A stretch of DNA of 64,000 bases from Strongylocentrotus droebachiensis (taxonomy: Eukaryota; Echinodermata; Echinoidea; Camarodonta; Strongylocentrotidae). The notes beneath the pieces are model-generated. The model searched no databases. It had not been told where the DNA came from and saw nothing but the letters and a program-made list of their open reading frames with translations. Below are positions 57,896 through 64,000 of this stretch, one piece after another. The stretch is taken from contig JAVYIG010004996.1 in the NCBI GenBank assembly GCA_035222895.1, forward strand, positions 82,846 to 146,845. Direction: 5' to 3'. Each line of letters begins with the position of its first letter. Positions within the stretch are counted from its first letter, which is position 1. The position numbers and the translations under genes are program-made.

Positions 57896-59139
57896 ATCAA
57901 GGGCTGTTTCAGAAGGGATTCAACCTGCCGAATCCGTTCTTCCTTTCAATTTTAAGTTGCCGTGGTATAGGGCCTAAATACAAACAAACTACTATTGCCC
58001 TCTGGTGCCAGCACCTGGGTCGGTCGGTCGGTCGATTAAAAAAAAAAAAAAAAGCTTTTTGCTTTTTATTTTTTACCCCTCTTTGGGCTGATATTTCTCA
58101 GTTGTAAATACTCGAATACATGTTAAGATGTTGAGATAAATTTCAACAAGACGCATCCATACTTTGTTCTTTTCAAAGCTATTCCTTCATTTCTAATGAG
58201 CGACACCTTCTGGGTCAAAATATGTTATAGGTATGAGCTGAGAGGCTTTTTATCAGAAAGTAATTTTCGACCGATCATCTAGAGCTTACCGTACCTTTTC
58301 AAACTCAGTAGCTGAAATACCCTATCGTTAGCAGACATTATCTATTTCTGAAGCTGGAATAATTTTCTTAATATATTATAATTCAATTTGCATATGTTCT
58401 TTTTTTATTTATTAAAGTCATTATTATTCTTACTCTTATTATTATTGTTATTATTGTTGTTTCTATTATCACATGTATTATCTCTATTATTATTATTACA
58501 ATTATCATCATCGATGTCACTTTTACGTGTCACATCTGATCTCCGTAGTGATACCTTTGTCTTGAGGTCATGCAATTGAGTGCCACTTTTTACCACTCCC
58601 GTCTGTTTAAAGTTCTTGTAGTGTGTTTAAGATCACATCAAGCTTCTTCATAACAACATCTGCATTTAACTGTATGAAATTGTTGTTTTCAAAAACTCTT
58701 GGCAAACGGCTCAAAATGTCTTACTATTAGTCATCGCAGCTAGGCCAGTTATGTTACGAATGATTTTCTCAATTATGTTTTCACAAATAGAACTCATCAT
58801 GAACTTGCCAGGGTCACCTTACGTTCTGTTTGTTTTTGATACATATTACAAAAATATGAATCTAAAAGGATTACAATACAATTATAGGGAAAACAGATAT
58901 GTCAGACATTTCTTTTTAGTGCAGCTTGCAAAGCTACTTGGTTTTGAATCACCTATAAAGATGCAGTAGGAAAGACTCATTTTCACCGAATCCAGACCCT
59001 TCATCATTTTATGTGTGGTATACTTGGATGCATAAAAACATTGAGATATAATGACATAATTTTCTTGCTCTCCAATTTAGCTGGTCCTAATTTTTATGAG
59101 CTCAAAACAAGACTGTCATCTATTGTTGCTTATTTCCAG
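57896..59139 (+). other. Gene B intron 2, 3' part
   Basis: 58380-58560 (ATTATT-rich, then GATCTCCGTAGTGATACCTTTGT) holds the BEL empty site. 58620-59139 matches 25401-25985 of gene A. From ATG 59011 the sequence is open and in frame into the catalytic exon. Confidence 0.6.
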
Positions 59140-60072
59140 AAAAACATCGTCTTCAATCCACCCAAGCCGAGGTCGTTTGAGGAAGCCACCGATTACGCAA
59201 ACATGATGGTCGAACAGAAACGACGACGGGCACTAATCGAGGAGGCATGCACAGCTGCTAATATGTCCCGCCAAATCGATCTAGACCATAAAGGCAGTGT
59301 CTTTAAAAGCGTGGGGCATCTCCTGGTTGATGACAAGTATAAGGTCCTCTTCGGTTTCATTCCAAAGGTCGGATGTACCACGTGGAAGGATATTATTGGA
59401 AAGCTACGTAGGACACATAAAAATGATTTAGCAGAAATAAACACTTTGAGGAATTTCGGCGACAATCATACTGAAATTTACTACCGCCTACAGAATTACA
59501 GGAAAGTCTTATTTGTTCGAGAGCCAATTACCCGAATGTTGTCTGGATACCTTAGTAAGTTAAGGAATTTAAAAAATCTCCAGAGGATTTGGGAACAATT
59601 TATCGGAAAATCAATCGTGGAAAGGTACCGAGGATATAACCATGTAGAAAGATATAAAGATGAAATAATCGAACCGTGGATGAATATCACCTTGTCAGAA
59701 TACATTCAATATATTACGGACATCGGAAGCAATATCAACATGAATGAACTCAATGACCATTGGCTTCCCCTTCACGTGGTGTCAAACCCTTGTCAAATCC
59801 ACTATGACTTTATCGGTCACTATGAGAACCTGGCAGTCGAAGGACCCTTTGTTCTCAGGTGGCTTGGGGTAAATAACCTGATATCATTCCCCCCAGTGCA
59901 TGAGTCACACGCTTCTAACGCACTGATCAGAGAATATTCAGAAATATCCCTCAGTTTTCTTAAAAGAATATCGGCATACTATTCATTTGATTACAAAGCA
60001 TTCGGATATCATATCAACGAAACACTATCGATTTTGATGAAAGGTATATTCGATGAGAAAGAAGATGACTAG
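59140..60072 (+). CDS. Sulfotransferase gene B, catalytic exon
   Basis: Follows acceptor GTTGCTTATTTCCAG at 59139 in phase 0; TAG at 60070-60072. 310 residues, about 364 in the spliced protein, 3 shorter than A because of an earlier stop after FDEKEDD. FIPKVGCTTWK (5'-phosphosulfate loop) and VLFVREPITRMLSGYLSKL (3'-phosphate site) are unchanged from A, as is NPCQIHYDFIGHYENL. About 21 residues of 307 differ, mainly K/E-type changes around LRRTHKNDLAE, NLKNLQRIWEQF and VERYRGYNHVERYKDEIIEP. Predicted PAPS-dependent Golgi carbohydrate sulfotransferase of the Sulfotransfer_2 family; substrate unknown. AATAAA occurs 14 and 21 bases after the stop, too close to be certain signals. Confidence 0.9.
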   Translation, partial: KNIVFNPPKPRSFEEATDYANMMVEQKRRRALIEEACTAANMSRQIDLDHKGSVFKSVGHLLVDDKYKVLFGFIPKVGCTTWKDIIGKLRRTHKNDLAEINTLRNFGDNHTEIYYRLQNYRKVLFVREPITRMLSGYLSKLRNLKNLQRIWEQFIGKSIVERYRGYNHVERYKDEIIEPWMNITLSEYIQYITDIGSNINMNELNDHWLPLHVVSNPCQIHYDFIGHYENLAVEGPFVLRWLGVNNLISFPPVHESHASNALIREYSEISLSFLKRISAYYSFDYKAFGYHINETLSILMKGIFDEKEDD

Positions 60073-60169
60073 TAAATGGATCCTAAATAAAAAATAAAAA
60101 TCATGATTAGAATTGTTAATCTTCTATCTTTTCAATTCAATATATGTATATTATATATGAATCTATACA

Positions 60170-60197
60170 CGTATGTGGTGTGTGTGTGTGTGTGTGC

Positions 60198-60237
<40 letters not shown>
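60170..60237. repeat. (GT)n microsatellite
   Basis: GTGTGT with a short GCGC interruption, in the 3' flank of gene B; the gene A counterpart (28398-28425) is much shorter. Confidence 0.95.
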
Positions 60238-60296
60238 TCATTATGATAGGAAATGAAAGTGCGAGACGTATATCTAGCCCTGTCAACAAATATTGA

Positions 60297-61450
60297 CATT
60301 ACTGTATGCAGACGATACAATAGTTCTTGTGTAAACTGAAAGTGATCTTGAACTTGCTCTTGATCCGGTATCTGATTGTTGTTAAAATGGTTTCTTCAAG
60401 GCAGCACAGCTAAAACCAAAGTTGTTGTATTTCTCGTTGTAAAGTTCGAAACATTGCAACATGTAAATTTGATGATGATATTGTACAAGTTGATGATGAA
60501 TATATACGTATATCTTGGAACTACTTTTAACTACAAGCACAAATTAAGCGACTCAATCAAGCTAGACGAGCAATGTATAGTTAATTGCATTGACCTATTG
60601 ATATCCTCTTGGAATTATTTGATCAACTTGTGTTGTCTATTGATCTGCTCTATGAAAGTGAGATATGGGAATTTAAAGTGCTACATAATCTTGAAATTTT
60701 CCACAGGACATTTTGTAAGCAAGCCTTTTCTGCGTGCAAAACAACTGCAAATTGAATGGTACTTGGAGGCTGAAACTGGAGAAATATATCGAAAGCAGAA
60801 TGATAAACATCTGGTGTAGGATTGTACATAGTGAACAAGTTAAGGTTTCTGGTAATATGTACATTGTAAAATTACTCTTTAAGGAGAATACCTATCAATC
60901 GCCTTCATTTTGGTTGAAACAAATCAGACTGAACCTGGACAATATAGGGATGTCTAAGTTATGGGAAATTTGTGAAAATAATAATTGTGATTGGGTCAAA
61001 AAAACTGTGGAACGACGATTGAAAGATTCTCATGCCCGGTATTGGTTTTCTTGTATGTACCATAATTCACACTGTTAACTGTCGAATCTTCAAACATATG
61101 TTAAGAATGATACTTATTCCATCTCATTAAAAGAGATCGGACAATTTTAAGTCGTTTTCGCTGTCGCTGTCATCATATGCCGATCGTATATGGTAGATAT
61201 TCAAATACTCCCAGGAAAATGAGGTTGTTTAGGCTACTCTCTGCCATTTACAATAACCTGGGGACAAGTTCCATTACTTGTTAGTGGGCCCTGCCTTTCT
61301 TTCAGACAGGTTCTTCGACAAATATTTTATTGAAAGACCGAATACAATAAAAAGGGATCAACTTTTTAATTCAGATAATGCACAAACACGTTTAAACAGG
61401 GTAAACTTCTTCAAAACAATGATGCTTCTTTTCCATTGATTTAAGTAGGT
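60297..61450 (+). mobile_element. Decayed LINE (RT to C-terminus)
   Basis: LYADDTIVLV (RT catalytic box) at about 60302, then across several frames IYVYLGTTFNYKHKLSDSIK, FLRAKQLQ, CRIVHSEQVKVSGNMY, WLKQIRLNLDNIGMSKLWE, CENNNCDWVKKTVERRL and finally YGRYSNTP-like sequence. At least five frame changes. A truncated, inactive copy lying immediately after the shared 3' flank of gene B. Confidence 0.8.
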
Positions 61451-62389
61451 ATACATAAATTGTTATTAATTTAATATTATCTTCATATTTCTATGTTTTG
61501 TCTTATATCAAATCATCATTAATTCAAATGGCAATTTACTGGTGCCAGTTATTTTTTTTGTTTAATTGCTTCCATTAATGTTGTCATTAATTGATATTAT
61601 AATCATCATTATGTTTCTGATCATTATTGTTACAATTGTTATTATCATTATCATTATTATTATTAAAAAATGTTCACTATCGTCGTTAATGATATTGTTA
61701 TCGATTAACATTTATTGATTTTAATTGTATAGTGTACAGTGTTAAATTGACAAATTCAAACTGATTGTAAACTTCTTCGATACCCCAATGTGGGTAACAT
61801 AAGAATAAATTGCAATTGTCCTTGTCATCTTCATAAAAGGCGCAAAGAAAGAGATACAGAACACGAATAATTACGTCACAAAGAGATAAGGCAGACGGTA
61901 AGAAATAGACACGTGCGATGGAATGTGGAATGACGTAATGACACGTCGTAAAGAACCAAAGGAGGACAAAAAATGAAAAGCACATAACAAAGGACGTGAC
62001 CAACATGTCAGTAGAGTGGAAAGAAAGCATAGAATATATTTTTAGAGAGAGAGAAAGACAAAGAGAGAGACAGAGAGAGGCAGAAAGAAAGAGGGTAATA
62101 AGGGATGGGGCATATATTATGTATATATATATATATATATAAATAATAATTAAAACAATTGAAATAACAATCCTTGAGAGAGTTCTCTTCTTTGCTATGA
62201 CCGGTTTCAAATAATGGTATGTATGTTTAAATTTATATCTGAAAAACAGCTTTTGCTGAATGCGGGCACAATTATTGTATTTGTTTTTAACCGTGAATAA
62301 ATAAAATATACCATACCCTATGTGTGCGTGTGTGTGTGTGCGCGCGTTGTAACTGTATGTGTATGGTTGGCTATCGCCTTCATAACGCG
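61451..62389. other. AT-rich DNA with microsatellites
   Basis: ATT-rich region 61640-61670, GA tract 62043-62085, (TA)n 62118-62140 and (GT)n 62320-62345. A 237-codon minus-strand frame runs through all of these and is considered spurious. Confidence 0.55.
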
Positions 62390-62760
62390 TGCCAAGACCG
62401 TACGCGTGCATGTCAGAGCGTACGCGTGGTTCTGACAGAGCGTACGCGTGGGTCCATCATAACGTACGCGTGGTTCTGACAGAACGTACGCATGGTCATT
62501 TTCTATTATACTTCTATGTAAATCTTAACGTACGCATGGTTTTGGCATAGCGTACGCGTGGTTCTGTCATGTCATACGCGTGGTTCTGTCATGTCATACG
62601 CGTGGGTCCCGACAAAATGTGTAACTCCAAGACGGAACCACGCGTACGTTATGACAGAACCACGCGTACGTTATGACGGAACCACGCGTACGTTATGACG
62701 GAACCACGCGTACGTTATGACGGAACCACGCGTACGTTATGACAGAACCACGCGTACGTA
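62390..62760. mobile_element. Foldback array of a 22-bp CGTACGCGTG motif
   Basis: Left arm: about eight copies of CGTACGCGTGGTTCTGACAG and variants. Right arm: six near-perfect 22-bp copies of the inverse, GGAACCACGCGTACGTTATG AC. The arms meet at about 62615-62630. The unit itself contains CGTACG and ACGCGT palindromes and is rich in CpG. No TSD was identified. Confidence 0.82.
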
Positions 62761-62939
62761 ATTCAGCTGTGTGTATTTACTGTATACTAGACAGTCGTAC
62801 AACCAATGAGAAAGCTTGTTGTATTGTGTGGATAAAGCTGAATTTCCGCCGTTCTTTTATTGCCAGCCGAGCATGCTTTCCCGTTTACAAAGGTTGGGGA
62901 AGAGGGGCGTTACTGGGATATAAGGGAGGGGGATAAAAT

Positions 62940-64000
62940 GGTATAAAAGGATGGGTTGGGGGGGGGCGTTCATGGGATATAAAGGAGTGTACATTACGGG
63001 GTTTTATTAATTATGAACATGGGGCAGGATCGTTTGAGGGGGATGACAAGGGGGTGGGCTTAGTTATGAAGCAGATGGTTATAGGCTAGTGTAGGGGTGG
63101 GGGTTGTTGGGGTTGTGGGGGGAGGGGGTTCAGGGGAAATAAAGGAGTATATATTATACCTATTTCGTTTTAAGGTTTTTAAAATTAATTATAAACCGTA
63201 GAAAGGATTGTTTGAGGGTGATGAGAAGAGAGCGGGCCTGGCCATGTAGCCTGGATGATCAGAGGCTACCGGGGTGAAGGGGGGGGGGGGCTGAGAGGGG
63301 CGTTAATGGGATATAAAGGAGCGTATATTACCTACTTCGTTTTAAGGGATTTTATTAACTATGAACAGTGGGTGGGATTGTTTGAGGGTGATGGAAAGGA
63401 GTTGGGCTTGGTGATGTGGGCTGGATGGTTAGGGGCTAGTATAGGGAGATAGGGGTTGTTGGAGCGGGGGGGGGGGGTCTCAGGGGAAATAAAGGAGTAT
63501 ATATTATACATCCTTCGTCTTAAGGGTTTTATTTACTATGAACAGTGTATAGGATTGTTTGAGGATGATGAGAAAGGGGCGGGCAAAGTGAAGTAGCAGT
63601 GATGGAAAGAGGCTAGTCTGGATGGGGTTGTTGGAGAGGGGTTTAATGAGGAAATAAAGGAGTATTATATTACCTTCGTCTCTCTGAGGGTTTTTATTCA
63701 TTTTGAACAGTGGATAGGATTGTTTATAGGGTGATGGGAACGGGGAGGGTATAACCATATACCCTCGATGGTTTGGGGCTAACGGCGGGGGGGGGGGGGG
63801 GGTAGGCGGAGAGGGGCGTTAATGGGATATACGGGAGTGGGATAATGGGATACTAGGAAGGGGTGCCGGTGAGGGGCGTTCAATAATGGGATATAAATGA
63901 CTGAGATACAAAGGAATAATGGGATAAAAAGGAGTGGGAGTGGGCCGGGGAGGGGGAGGGTGCCGGAGAGGGGCGTTAACGGGATATAAGGGAGCGGGAT
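62940..64000. repeat. Satellite, ~165-180-bp unit, at least 5 copies
   Basis: GAACAGTGGGTGGGATTGTTTGAGG-like blocks recur near 63013, 63192, 63362, 63540 and 63705, with GGGGCGTTAATGGGATATAA, GGAAATAAAGGAGTATATAT and a G run in each unit. The last 200 bases become a simpler GGGATATAAGGGAGTGGGAT repeat. Continues past the window. Confidence 0.88.

Noticed and set aside
61698-62411. 237-codon minus-strand open frame with hydrophobic stretches
   Set aside because: It runs through (GA)n, (TA)n and (GT)n microsatellites that give the Leu/Ser, Ile/Tyr and Thr/His runs. No domain, splice signal or homologous region.

Overview
The window looks like nuclear DNA of a marine invertebrate deuterostome. 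An echinoderm such as a sea urchin fits best, but no species marker is visible. Evidence for this: AT-rich DNA, intron-bearing genes with consensus GT/AG sites, a carbohydrate sulfotransferase family, and a dense mix of BEL, LINE, Helitron-like, Academ-like and foldback elements. There is no bacterial-style gene layout, no CRISPR array and no rRNA.

Two host genes can be supported, both on the plus strand and clearly paralogous. Each has (i) an exon with ATG plus a membrane anchor (A 6619-6743; B 49292-49416), (ii) a tiny stem exon (A 17686-17720; B 56205-56248) and (iii) a large catalytic exon with both PAPS-binding motifs (A 25986-26936; B 59140-60072). Splice phases agree, giving predicted type II Golgi carbohydrate sulfotransferases of about 367 aa (A) and 364 aa (B). 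Introns and flanks also align, so this is a segmental duplication of a whole gene. Gene A has swollen introns: a 6.35-kb Academ-like DNA transposon (6770-13118) and a 3.47-kb CCATGG foldback element (13198-16670) in intron 1, a 6.48-kb BEL retrotransposon (18280-24761) and a LINE tail in intron 2, and a LINE in the 3' flank. Gene B acts as the empty-site control that fixes several of these boundaries.

Layout: 1-6.6 kb, duplicated satellite, LINE scrap, MITEs and a 130-bp tandem repeat. 6.6-28.6 kb, gene A with its inserted elements. 28.6-48.2 kb, intergenic DNA with satellite, small palindromic MITEs, a TU-like foldback element (37.2 kb), a 558-bp tandem duplication carrying a TTAA-flanked MITE (38.6-40.1 kb), and an I-clade-like LINE with RNase H (40.2-45.6 kb). 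That LINE is split by a 3.43-kb Ginger-like foldback element that keeps only the C-terminal end of a retroviral-type integrase. 48.2-60.1 kb, a Helitron-like element with 151-bp repeats, then gene B. 60.1-64 kb, a decayed LINE, microsatellites, a 22-bp CGTACGCGTG foldback array and a satellite running off the edge.

The recurring theme is transposable elements whose ends are built from tandem arrays of a short motif in inverted orientation. At least five different motifs do this here. The two most informative cases are the Ginger-like element, whose removal restores the host LINE frame, and the Academ-like element, whose TTA target duplication is proved by the paralogous empty site.
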